From Acanthaster planci (taxonomy: Eukaryota > Echinodermata > Asteroidea > Valvatida > Acanthasteridae), in the NCBI RefSeq assembly GCF_001949145.1, contig NW_019091650.1, forward strand, positions 126,001-178,726: DNA of 52,726 nucleotides, read 5' to 3'. A model generated the notes under the pieces. The model saw only the letters and a program-made list of their open reading frames with translations, searched no databases and had not been told where the DNA came from. Position 1 is the stretch's first letter, and each line of letters begins with the position of its first letter. Made by a program: the position numbers and the translations under genes. Positions 35,519 to 47,921 of this stretch are shown here, in pieces.

Positions 35519-36867
35519 CCCTGTGCAGTAAAAGGATCTCTCTCTCTGTTCAGACTTGTTCTGCCCAAGTACTGTTAAGACTATCCTGGCCTTTTGACCT
35601 CCCCTATCAAAAACAGCTAGCCATTTGCTGAAGTATTTTTGTGTATGTGAAGCAAAGTTCGCGTTGCATGGTCGGTAAGGGGGGCGTCTGTGGTCAGAGC
35701 AGGCTCAGGGTTAGGGGTGCAAAGAAACGCCCATAGACCAATGATAACTCCTTATGTTTCAAAATTATGTTAAAAATGCTCACAACACTCACAAGTGTCC
35801 AGGCTGGACAGAAAAATGATCTTCCACATGTCCTCTTTCATTTTCCTTTCAATTTTTAGTGGGTTGACCGATGAATTTTTGAGAAATTCTCACCAAAAGC
35901 AGATCACCCCTAAAACAAAGGAAATTCCACTGCCCAGAAAAGTAGCGATTTTGAAAAGGCATCCATCTGCAAAGTGCCACTTTCGGACCCGACTGCATCC
36001 AAATTGCTCAGAATTGGAAGCCCCGAGTCTGGGCCAGAGGTTCAGTGCCATATTTCTTCGATCCCTCTAATATAGAATACTTTGAGTATATCCCTTTATT
36101 AATGAGCTCAGCGGACATATTTCTGGCCTATTAATTTGCTTGGGTGCACCCTAAGGATCGGGTGAATAGCTGTTTGGATTGTGATATTGTATTTTCACAG
36201 CAACATGATGGAGTGCAGCGAGAGAGAGAGAGAGGTGCTGATGATTGCATTGGCTGACATAAAACACTCGTATAGGTTCATCGGTGCCTGGTCTATTACC
36301 TAGCACTTCTCCAAATAGCATTACTCCACTATAGCGTGCCCAGCTTGAAGTCATGTGTAATCGATTCCCCAGGGGTCTATTATCGATCATTTAATCAGTT
36401 AATCAGTTAATTGACTAAACGAATGTGCAAACTCACAGTCTGTATAAAATTGTTTTAAAATGTTCTTTGCCGGTGCAATAAGCCAATAAATGATTAAATT
36501 GCATTAAGCTCATCCAAATTGGGTAAAACTGACTTGGAGACTTAAATATCCAAATCACTACTCCGTGTTCTTTAGGGGGCGTGGCTTATCGGAGAGTTTC
36601 AAGTGCCTAGCATTGGCCCCATACAAGACGTTATACGTGCGTGAACTTGCCGACTGTCCACACAACAATAGTGGGAAGAGGTGACGTGCTATAATCCAAC
36701 TTGAGAGCAGTCTCGGATTCGCAAAGCAGCCTGTCTGCGTTCATCCTACTGGTGGCTCGATGCTCGTCAATCCTCTAATTTGTCCAGGCAAATGAAGCTG
36801 AAGCAAGGACAGCAGCGGGGTTTCGCGCATTCATTGCATGGACGAATGAACCTTAGGTTCTTGTCTC
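35519..36867. other. non-coding stretch
   Basis: Contains a short (GA)n at 36220-36234 and the GC-box-like GGGGGCGTGGCT at 36575-36586, about 280 bp before the candidate exon below. No coding exon recognised. Confidence 0.5.
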
Positions 36868-37835
36868 ATGACTGCCCGTGATCGGCACGCGTACGTAGGG
36901 CTGCTGTTATCTCTGATCGGGACACAGTCATCGTGGCAGCCGGTATCTCCAGCCGGGTTTCTGTACGCTCGAGTGACGACTCACGGACAAATTAAAGTCA
37001 ATCACTCGTCCAGCCAAAACAAAGGTGAGTCTTCATCTTCGATCTCCGATCATATCCAAGTTTTCACGTTTTATGTATTCGGTCTACTGCTTTGTCGGAG
37101 ACAGGAGCAAAGTGCTGTGGAATTAAACAGTCCTGAGGCTAATTACGGAAGTGTTAGGAGATGAACGGAAAGAAACTTTCGGCCCAGTTCTTATAAAAAA
37201 AACACAAAACAAACCAAAAACCTCGCAGGTGTTTTTGAGTTTTACATAACTTATTAGATTCCCAACCACTCTTTTCGGTTATTTTTTTATAGCTAAGAAC
37301 CTCAAATATGTTCCTTTGTACGCATCCTGAGCTTAAAATACTACCTAGAGTCAAGTGTTTGAATCGTCGAGTTGGCAGGCACACAACAAGATAGAAACCA
37401 GATTCATGTGTTTCGCAGCGCTGTGCAGTTTTAATGCCTTTTGCGTCTATGCCTTGTTTTTCAATCTTACCTCGACAGTTCTGCATATGTGGCTAGCAAA
37501 AAATAATAAATAAATAAATAAATAAATAACATAACTATGTACCTATGACAGTTTCTACCCACAAGGAGATATGAAGACAAAAACAATCTGCAAATTGAAC
37601 CAGCCCAGGAGGTCAGATCTTTGTGTGTTTTTTCTTTTCTTTCTGAGCTCACTTTCCTCCCTCAGCTTCGTTCGTGTCTCCGTTCAACTCATCAAACAAC
37701 TCGACCTTTTTCCTCCACAGAACGATTTTTGTAGTGATCATTTTCGTGCGTAATTGTTGTCAGAGTCGTCTCCATCACGACAGTCATGCTGCGAGTAATA
37801 CACCCACAGTTCAGTTCGTCAAGCCACCTCATTAA
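36868..37835 (+). CDS. speculative two-exon small secreted or membrane protein
   Basis: Candidate exon 1 runs from ATG 36868 to 37024 and ends in a consensus donor AAG|GTGAGT. Its first residues (MTARDRHAYVGLLLSLIG...) look like a signal peptide: basic n-region, hydrophobic core, then TQSS. Candidate exon 2 starts after a long pyrimidine tract and CTCAG ending at 37665. Joined in phase 1 it stays open for about 55 codons to TAA at 37833-37835. The model would be about 107 residues with several N-x-S/T sequons and a short hydrophobic stretch (TIFVVIIFV). No family is recognised. Upstream ATGs exist at 36791 and nearby and would hinder translation. The coincidence of donor, acceptor and phase is suggestive, but it could be chance in a region this long. 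Confidence 0.2.
37498..37529 (+). repeat. (AAAT)n simple repeat
   Basis: About seven tandem AAAT units with an A-rich start. It lies inside the intron of the speculative gene at 36868-37835. Confidence 0.95.
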
Positions 37836-38816
37836 CTGTGTCTATGGGGTGTTCATCATGGCAAATAAAACAGTGATCCGAAAATAATGAGTCTCTTGGG
37901 AAATTTTGCGTATGACGAACACGAGTGTTGGTAAATGAAAGGCCAGTTTTCTCATTTTTCAGTGAATGTACCCATTCACATCGCCATACCATGGCAGTCA
38001 AAGACGAAGTACAGAAATTTAAAGAAGAAGAGTAGAAGCTTCCAGCGCAATTCTTTTGCAAGTTGGCCTCAGTCAGTGGTTTAGATAAGCTTACTTTGGA
38101 GTGCGCTTTTGCTGTAGAATAGTAAATGCGTTTAAGCAAAGAGATTGTCTGAAGACGTTGCTGTGTGTGTGTGTTTGCCCAATGAAGATGTTTGACCCAT
38201 TCAATCACATTCGATCTAATTCAGCGAAAACGGTGACATAATGATACATCACAAATTTGCTCATCAAACAAATTATAGAGCTAGGAACACACAAATAACC
38301 AGTCCTCGATGTTTTTTTTTTAATTTAAACTCAGTTCTTGCTTGTAAAATTATGCTAAATGCATTCTGATTTTGTCGTCCACGTTTATTTATGGCTATAT
38401 ATTACATCACTCTCTAACACATAGAACCTCTGGTATCTTCGTTCAGATCAAATGACAAGAAGCGACAAGTTTCCAGCCTATCTCGTTACTTGTTTAGTTA
38501 GCGTAACTGCAAGCCCGAATGGAAAGGTCGAAGCGCTAGATTTCACACTTGATAAGTAAGGGTCGAGCTGTTGTCTTACGAGTTTGACCTCACGTCACAT
38601 CAAACGTCACACGCGAGGCACGCACAAGCACCTAGTAAAGGGTGCAGACCACTAATTCAAGTGAGAATTTCTGACCAGCTCATTAGCATTAAAAGTGCCC
38701 CCGCAGTATCTTTTGAAAAAGAAGATTGCATGGCCCCCAAAATGGTGAGATTGTGAGCTTTCATATGAGGGCAGAAGGGCTGAAAACTACGGGTGAAAAA
38801 TGGTCCTAAGTGCCCG
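37836..38816. other. non-coding stretch before the gap
   Basis: A minus-strand open frame of about 129 codons (37819-38208) starts only at a GTG and has no domain. A short (TG)n is at about 38161-38173. Nothing else recognised. Confidence 0.5.
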
Positions 38817-39277
38817 NNNNNNNNNNNNNNNNNNNNNNNNNNNNNNNNNNNNNNNNNNNNNNNNNNNNNNNNNNNNNNNNNNNNNNNNNNNNNNNNNNNN
38901 NNNNNNNNNNNNNNNNNNNNNNNNNNNNNNNNNNNNNNNNNNNNNNNNNNNNNNNNNNNNNNNNNNNNNNNNNNNNNNNNNNNNNNNNNNNNNNNNNNNN
39001 NNNNNNNNNNNNNNNNNNNNNNNNNNNNNNNNNNNNNNNNNNNNNNNNNNNNNNNNNNNNNNNNNNNNNNNNNNNNNNNNNNNNNNNNNNNNNNNNNNNN
39101 NNNNNNNNNNNNNNNNNNNNNNNNNNNNNNNNNNNNNNNNNNNNNNNNNNNNNNNNNNNNNNNNNNNNNNNNNNNNNNNNNNNNNNNNNNNNNNNNNNNN
39201 NNNNNNNNNNNNNNNNNNNNNNNNNNNNNNNNNNNNNNNNNNNNNNNNNNNNNNNNNNNNNNNNNNNNNNNNNNNNN
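38817..39277. other. assembly gap (461 N)
   Basis: A run of N with no sequence. All open frames spanning it are meaningless. The flanks carry GGTCCTAAGTGCCC (left) and, inverted, GGCTCTAAGTGTCC (right), which hints at a repeat that broke the assembly. Confidence 1.
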
Positions 39278-42200
39278 TGGACACTTAGAGCCCCCCGGGG
39301 GATTTTGACGGCCGAACGCAACGCACACGTGTGTTATGTACTGTAAATGGTATCGTTTTTTTGTGTCCCTGAAAGTGAAACACATGAACACATCGCGTGC
39401 GCAACGCAGACAAGAAACGTACATACGGAAAGGATGTATTGAGTGGCCAAAAACAAGCACTGATGCACGTGTACACAGCTATGGCTAATCGGCATGGGCT
39501 GCAATGGACAATGTGATTTAAGTTATTGCCCCATCTTAACGCCTGGTTCGATCATAGCTTTTGGTGATCGTTTTGTTGTGTGTCCTGGCTTAGGGGATTT
39601 AGAAAGCAATTTATGATAGAAATTTGGAGGGTACATAATACACGCGCCGATGAGCCTTTTATTCACCAACTACCGGGATCCTGACAACAGAGGGCGTGCT
39701 TACATTTCTATATAAGTAGACATGTTTCACAAAACGGTTTCAAACTCACGGCAACGGATTCCAATGGAGGACCATCCAGTTATATCAAAACTACTTTAGC
39801 AATGAAAAAATGACCACTTTCATTCGTAATTCAGCACTGAAGTCGCCAAATTTTTTAACAGCATGCTCTACATTCACCTCCTGAAAACTGCAGGACAGAG
39901 CTCTTTCTGAGGTGAAATCTGTGGAAGTACTGCTAAATATCGTCGACTAAGTTGCATGTATTTAGTTTTCCGCCACAACCGCCATATGTTGTGGTGATTA
40001 GTTTACGCTATTGGCCGCGGGTGTGTTATTCAACAAATACTCATTCTTTGGGTATCGTCATTCTTATTTAATACCTAACTTTTGTTAGTAATAGCAAAAC
40101 GTATTAATAGCGGGAAAGTCGGGTCCCCACATCCTTTCAATGCATTGTTAATTTGGACCAAATTCGACTAGATCATTTTGCTCTTGGTCTGGATAATCCA
40201 CTCGTGGTACACGTAAATTTGAGTTGGTTTAACTTATTCTGTTCTAACTCTATTTTTGATTTAGTATGGCTTACATGGATTTGGCGATATGGCGTTTCAA
40301 GTTATCATGGTGTTATCTATTCCAACATTCTCAGAAGGTTTGGTTTTTACGACACATATTTATTCATATCCTAATTCCCCACAATCGCTCTTTGTTCCTG
40401 TAGTCTTGGGACGGTTCTCTCTGTATTCGCCCTAACATTTTGCGAGAGTTGAGCGTGTAAACAAGTGTATTACCTGAACACTGGAGGAGATGACCGCGCC
40501 TTTTATACGCATGTAGCCGCAGCGAGGACAGTCAATCAATGATTGTTCTGCACCAAAATTAGGAAATATTCTCACTATTTACCCTTATTTAAGGGAAGGA
40601 CACAGAGGGTTGGGTGAATCACGATTTTTTAACTGTTTTGGTTTTTACAGTATTGTTAGCACGAGAATTTCCAAATGTGCGATAGGGTGCTGACGATAAC
40701 TAGATGTACGTGAGTGTCGTGCATACTCGATGCACAAGAACTGTGGCAGCGCTTTGTCTAGTTTCACTTGCTCCAATTTATGATATGAGTCGATTGCGTA
40801 TTGATTGTTTTGAAGTTGAAGTACTTGACCTGTGCTTATTTTCTGGAATGCTGGCTACGGTGTCTGGGCTTTGTTTCAACAAACTGGGCTGGGCTTTGTT
40901 TCAACAAACGCTTGATCGATAACAAGTGATGAAGTGCTAGGGTTGGCCTCGAGATCAAAATCCTAGCCTTCAAAACCCATTGGAGCTTCAGCGCGCGCAG
41001 TTGCACGCCAGCCAGCCAGAGCGCACTACTGCACGGTTGGTGCATATTATTCTCGCCAGGAGCATGCCCGAAGTCACGAATGGAACTAATTATTTGCACG
41101 AGAATTGATCCTTACCTGGGAGCAATTGTTTGCCCCTTTTTTACACTGCTACGTGCACAATCCGGTGGAATTGGGTAAGCATGTCATTTTAAATCTACGG
41201 TAATACACTGAAACTCTCGGTCACCGCTGATGAATCGTGGGGAAAATTAGCAGTAGCTTTGATTGTGTTCAAAATAAAAGGAACAAAGAAAGACGTCAAT
41301 CTAGAACACTGAGTTCAGGCCAGCTCAAATTTTGATTTCCTACTATGTCTAACTTAGCAATTTTTTATGACAATGGATGTCCCTCTCCGTCAAATTTCGC
41401 CTTGAGAACAATGTAGAACAGAAGCGACTACAACCTTTTTCTTTTATAGAATGCTTCGAGGCGCTGCGAAAGCGTTTCGCACAGAAATCGTTGGTTGGCG
41501 AAGGCCTTGCATAGTCTGACGTAACCTTTCACGTTGTTTATTATGGTACAATGAGGGCGCCATACAAGGCTTAGTTAATCAAGTGATGACGGCTGCATGG
41601 AGATACTAAGAAGATCAATCCGCAACGATGTGCAAACACTCCGCTGGCAAAAACTCTACACGCTGTCAACAGCACCGTCGAGGTCTAAATTATTAGTGCG
41701 CGGCAACAGCTGATCAGACTTGAACCAAGCCTAGTACATTTACTTCCGAATTCACGTCCAGCCACTGGTCGGTGTGTTCAGCGCGAGCGAAGTATAGCGG
41801 TACTGCGCGGCATGTAGGGTGGTGTGTGAGAGACCACACTGATATTTGGTGACAGCACTCTGCCCATCTTCGCTGTTCCGTGACAACCTCGACGGTGAGG
41901 AGGTGTGAGTATTCCGTTTGTTAGAAGATTTTAACCTTTTGCGTGTCGTGTTGAATTGCGTTTTTGTTGTTGTTTTTTGCATGGGGTTTTATGGTTAGTT
42001 ACCTCTCGGAGGGTATTTTATACTCCTTTTTTGTTTGAGGTGATGAACGAACTTAGTCTACATCTAACCGTCATGTAAATGCTGTTGCAATATCATGCGA
42101 TCGTCATTCAGACTTGGAATTGCACATGCATAGTTCAGATGTTGCACACTAACTTTAGGTACATTTGCAGATTTTTTGCCCCCCCCCTAAAAAAGGGTTT

Positions 42201-44804
42201 GAAATCCAGATACCGCAGTACTGGTTTTCCTCAAAGTAAAGGTCTTACACGCCTTTTAAATCACCAGAAACACCCGTTTTTCTTTCAAAGTATAAACCCT
42301 GTTGCACAACCATCCTTCCGTTATTTCGCTTGCTGAAAAGAAGACATCGAAATGTCCATTATACAGGCTCGCAGAAAAGGTAAACTTTATCGGGACTGAA
42401 AGGTCCCTAATAAATCACTTTCCGCCCCTCGATCAAGACTTAACCTGCTGTTGAAGAAAAAAAAAATCCTCGGACTGTACTTTTGTTGAACTTTTGGCAT
42501 AACTTTTACTGCCCGAAAGTGCTGTTGCTAGCTAGCTCAGATATTGCATGTAGTACGAAACGGGGCATGGATAGGTTATGTATTTACATGGGGCAGGTGC
42601 ACGTAAGGATTGCACCAGAGAAAAAAGCTGCATGGAATGAAAATTGAAGAGATTCACATTGATCGTCTGGTCAACGGATTCCTTCATTATTTACACACGT
42701 GTCTGCTAAATGAAGGTTGAGTTCAAGCCCGGGTAACCAAGTAACCTTATACCACCCTAGTTTAATCATTAAAAACCACTCCCGACCTAAATAGGCTTGC
42801 ACAACAATACTGCCACACCAGTTTCGTAAAGCAAGATACGTGTGTGTCATGAAATGAACTAACAAGTCATGTGGCTTTACGGTTTATATTTTGGTAAGCA
42901 TCATTAATATAAATAGGCCTACTATTTGATGTCTGCTTTTATTTTGAAACCTCTCCGCAGTGGCATTAATAATACCTTTGTTGTCTGAGAAATCCCAAAC
43001 TAGCATGCACAGTTGGCTTTGTGATACTCGGTTCTATAATCTCCATTTTGGTACCTATAACGTGATCGGTGCGCTACCCGCCCGGCAACCGGTTCGGATG
43101 TACAGCTTTCGGGTCTATTATTACTGATTTGGGTGAAAGTGTCTATCTTCAGAGAGGTAAACGGGGGAAAAGGCAAGACATGTATGCCCTTAACATGCAT
43201 CCGCAATTCTAAACTATGCCGGACCCCAGAGCCTTTTGAATGAACACCGAAATACCAAAACTTGTCTCCACAACAGAGTTGGCAGTGAACGGGACAAACG
43301 TGGCTTGGTAACAGTCACTTTAAAGCAAATGGTTGAGCGTACATTGTCAAAATATGGCGGGGCTTTTGGTAGACCATTCGTCCTGTGGGATTCCTCGTAA
43401 CAGTCGGCGGAGATGCATTTGCATCGGTGGTAAGTGGGATAAAAAGATCCGCATCCTCTAGGGGAAAGGTGTTCTAGAGGAATCAGTACCACTACTCTGA
43501 CAAATTTTGTCTGATAGGGACAAGCTCAAAAGCCGAAATCAACGGTGAATTGGTCTTGGGGTTCAACGACCACCAAAGCTACCCCAGCCCTGGCGTTCAA
43601 AGCGACGCCGCGAATTAAAACAGTAATCTTCGAGTGTCCCAGCACGTCCGTTCGACGACTGCGCCGCGCTAACTACCGCTGCAGATTTCGAAGCCAAAGG
43701 AGTTGGTTTATGGCCAGACTAGCGGAGCCTGGAAGCCACTTTCGAGCTCGGTAAAGCCCTTGATAACTGACTGCATGTCGTTTCTTGATTACTGTATACA
43801 CGAGGGGCGCAGTCTCGGGTTGGACACGCCGCGCGCGTGATTGGATTGGCACGTCTCCAGATGGAGGGGTTTCGGAACTGCTAATTTTATGAGAAAGAAA
43901 GCGTGGAAAGTGATAACAGTGTCGACACTTTTGACGATTGATCACATATAATTACTTGTACTGTATTCGGAATTCGTCGCTTTATCGCATATACAAAGAC
44001 GGCGCGGTAATACGGAAACCCGATTGGGTTGGCCCATCTTAATTTTTAGGACTTATGCAACACAGTGGTGCTAAACAAGAAGAATTGGAGTCAGTAAGCG
44101 AGAAAGGGGACCATGCATCAAAACCAACAAGTCCGTGACACTTCTAGCAACGGGACCGCTGATTGGTCACAACACCCTGTCTCGGGACGATGTCTTTCCA
44201 AAAAAAATCGCTCAGGATTTTCAACTCAGCACCTTGCGACTGTATCGGGCAGTCTCTTAGCTCTCAGCATGTGAAAAGTTCCTTTGGGAACCACTGTGTT
44301 CTGTTTTTTATAACGCGGATTTCTTTCTTGACAACTTTTTTTTTACACCGATTGACTAAATAAAGTTTTCAGTTTGGTTATTGAATAAGTTAATCCTAAA
44401 AGAGAGTTTCTCAGATATCGTTACGATTTCCCTAACCTTTAATGGTCTTCAAGAACTGTCATACAGTTTCGGCACCATTATTGGAAAATCGGACATCAGG
44501 CATACCATTCCCACGAAAGTCCTGCTTTAGACTGGTCGACAAAGTATGTCACTTATTTCAGCTAGATTACTCAGGGCAAGCGAGACAGGCATGCACTATG
44601 AACTTACTCGATGGTCGAACAAAATCCGGCCCTCTCAAAGTTAGACGGGTATTTTTACCCAGATTGATTAAATCATACAGGTGCCCCGCTTGTATGCTTG
44701 GGCGTCATTTCCATTTAGCCCCAGCCTCTTTGTAAACGCTGATCCACCAATTATCATTCCAGTCTGACGTATGTGCTATGCATCACGTTGATTGTGGACA
44801 TTGA
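39278..44804. other. non-coding stretch after the gap
   Basis: Contains AGAGGGCGT at 39689-39697, a 25-bp tandem duplication at 40865-40909, and TAGGCCTA at 42916-42923. No exon, RNA gene or transposon coding remnant recognised. Confidence 0.55.
40865..40909 (+). repeat. tandem duplication, 25-bp period, 1.8 copies
   Basis: The 20-mer TGGGCTTTGTTTCAACAAAC occurs twice, separated by TGGGC. Each copy contains the short palindrome TTTGTTTCAACAAA. The second copy is exact, so the event is recent. Confidence 0.9.
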
Positions 44805-44837
44805 AGATCTGAAAGCCTATTTGGCCTTTCATAGCTC
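44805..44837 (+). repeat. short dispersed repeat, copy 2
   Basis: Near match to 20662-20693 in the same orientation, sharing CTATTTGGCCTTTCA. See that entry. Confidence 0.4.
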
Positions 44838-47800
44838 TTTCCATGGTCCATTCTGTCTTTCTTCTCTGTAAACAAGGATCCTGTGGATATCTTCTGTAAG
44901 CACCCATCCCCCTCAAAAAAAATTGAATCTCCATTTTATAAAAGTGAAGATGACACTGTTAAAACATTTGTCCCTGCAGGGCTCTAATGACCATCACTTT
45001 GGCGCCAAAATGCGTGTGAAGGACAGTGTGAATATGGCACGTCTGGAACGCACCTTTTCAGCTGATTGCTTGTGGGAATACACGGGCACACTCTTGGTGG
45101 AGTGATAATCAATTTGAACGTGAAACGTAACCCGGGGGACTTGAGTGTCGATGGTATCGGGGTGTTTGCAAGATGAAAAGGGTCTGTACATTAGTTGAAT
45201 CTGGGACGAGATGACCTGGAATATGTATCCCAGCATGTGAAACTTTTTACATCGTGACTGTACCACACAAAAGTCATTCCTTGTTTTTCTTGACAACAGT
45301 TGTAAAGATTTTACACTGGTGAAGAAAAATCGTACATCCACTGAATCGTAGCAACGCTTTTTCGAACTATCTTTTAAGGCATATCAACTTTGCAACAGCT
45401 GGTGAAACGCCGGGCATTGTTTTTAATACAGAAAAATCGCTTCATAGTTTAAACTCAAATGTTTGCGAATTTGTGTAAAAATTAATGAAAACTTGCCAGA
45501 AGTGTATTGGTGGTTGGTGTTTGATCAACGCTGAAGCTTTGTTGACGCATAATGTCCATTTTAGATTGTTGTTGCACTCGCTCATTACCCGCAAAGACTC
45601 ATGTGTGTAGTATGCACAATTGAAAAGACAAAATGGCTCGAACAACGACTAGATGATCAGCAAAACGAGTGACGCCTTCCCTCGCCAACTCTTATGTATA
45701 CACGTTGACATGCCTACGACAGAGATTGTTGATGATTAATAAACAGCGTTCGTTACGGAGCCTTATTCGCTTGCACATGACACTGTAAACAAATGAATCG
45801 AAAGGACAAAAACAAATTAAAGGCTGGCCTTTCTGACAAAGTTGACTTGAGTTCCTACGTCTGGCTGATTTTTTTTGACACGTCTCAGAAAGTTTCATTT
45901 CCCAAGCCTTAACGACCAGAGCGTTGACGTAAACTTTATACCACGGTCTTGAAACCCAAAACTGCTGAATAAAGTACACGTTTCTGCACCATTGATGTCG
46001 CTACTGGAAAGTTCGAAATATTGAAAACAACGAAAGTGTTGATGCACGCGGTGAAAACGAACATCGAAAAGAATTAGGTATAATTTACAAGTAACCTTTC
46101 CGACCAAAGATATCTCAATGCACGCGTTGATAGGTTGGTAGGCTATTGGATCTGTTTTGATATCTTTGTCGTTAGGAATTGTGGTCTTTTCATGGAGACG
46201 ATTTCCTCCTATAATTAAAGAGGGTTATTTCATATAGCCCAGCTTGGATAGCATGTTACCCCGCTAACTTTTGGTTTGATCGGTTCCTTGTCTTATTCGG
46301 ATCTTGTCACGGAGATCTCGCGACAATGTCCTTCTACGTCATATCTGGAAGTTTCCCTGCGGTCTTGTTGCTTTCGAGAGAACCCCGGGGCGTCCGATCC
46401 AATTGCAAGGTTGTCTCGAAAAGCTGTTTTTGTTTAATCCACCGCAAACTCTGATCGGAGTAAAGCAGGGAAGAGGCCCGCGACTCCGAGGCGTAAATCG
46501 GTAAAATGCAATTTCTTGCCCGTGTTTATTTACCCCCATCATCACAGTTCGCTGCCTCGGTGGGTGTTTGCCTTACTCGGAACCGTTTGCTTTTCTCTCT
46601 GCATGCCTTGTTTTTTAATACTGGAGTCGTCCGGAGAGCGATACATGTCTTCAATCTGAAATGCAGTTTTCCTGGCTGTCACTGATGGCCCGTCTAGCTT
46701 ATTCCCGCTGTGTATTGTGAAGAGACACTCAGTCGGATATGAGTGCCGTATAGATGCATGCATATTCCAAGGCGTGTATTGGAAGTTGAAGATAAGGCAT
46801 TGCTAATCGGAAAATCATTGTTACCCAGTGGTCTTAGGATGTTTCTCTCTGAAATACGCGCACCGTGAAGGTAAACCCTATTTTTGCTCAAGTGGTAATG
46901 CACGACTGAAGCTGCTGATGAAGGAGACACCAAAACAGCGGACATTGTTTTGTCTCGAGTGCAGTGTCACACTGCGATAGCTCAGATTTCTCCTTAATTA
47001 ACAAAGTAAACCTTCGAGCGGGAATTGTATCTGTTTTTGACGAGAGGAAAGGCATGCCAAATGCAAGGGGTAAACCAGCTGTCATCCAACCGTCGTATCG
47101 TCATGGAAATAAAATGAACGATTCTTTAATCGGCTGCGACATTCTTGCTGGCGCTTATATTTTCTGACTTTTTGTTCCGCTTCTTTGCAACAAAGGGTTC
47201 GTATTGTTTTGTCAGCCTGCTTAAAAGGTGACTCAGAGTTCAATTGACATCAGCATTGGTTTATGTTAGCCGCCGGGATGCAATTCCAAACTGTATCGCT
47301 GCTCTTTGTCGGCCACCTAGGGCTGTTTTTATTTTTCCATCACACTCGATATCTTTATGCCAAAAAAGAGGTCAGCTCGAAGTAAAACGAAGAAGTTTGT
47401 ACATTTTGCCCCCTCCTCTTACGTATACGGCAGCGATGTAGCTGTGATGTCACGAACTTATTAAACCTGGAAATATCCTCGGAGCAAATGTGTCTCAGTT
47501 AATATTAGCAAGTTGCGAGGCAATATGCACTTGGAGGTTAAACAAGATGGTCAACATTAAACGTTAAACTGATACCGTTTTCAGATCAAGTGAAATTGAA
47601 TAGTTTTTCCATGTAAAAGTACATATAATATCAAACAAGATCCGTTGTTTAATTCAGCAAATCCTGCGAACACGCGTATTTCCACTGAAGTCAGTTTTAA
47701 ATTAAAACGTATTGTATAATTTAGAAGAGATACCAGATGACGTTGATCATACCAACTCTGCTTTTGCAGTGAAGAAAACAATGTCATTAGACATAAGAAA

Positions 47801-47921
47801 ATAAATGGGCTGACCAGGCAAGCATATGGCCGCACCACAATTACCATAACTTTGTTATGGCTGGCAATTATTTGCATGGCCATGGAAACTGGCTGCAGCC
47901 GCTATAATAAGAGGCTCCCAT
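44838..47921. other. non-coding stretch
   Basis: No exon recognised. An octamer-like ATTTGCAT lies near 47870, just before the inverted repeat. A 12-nt match to the core of miR-124 at 46044-46055 is not in a hairpin. Confidence 0.5.

Noticed and set aside
38657-39460. Open frames of 160-267 codons spanning the gap
   Set aside because: They consist of N-derived unknown residues.
41108-41117. CTTACCTGG-like match to the U1 snRNA 5' end
   Set aside because: Only nine bases match; the rest of a U1 gene is absent. It is just the complement of a splice-donor-like word.
42717-42740. tRNA B-box-like GAGTTCAAGCCCGG
   Set aside because: No A box, acceptor stem or cloverleaf could be formed around it.
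46044-46055. GCACGCGGTGAA, identical to 12 nt of miR-124
   Set aside because: The seed bases before it differ and the flanks do not form a miRNA hairpin.
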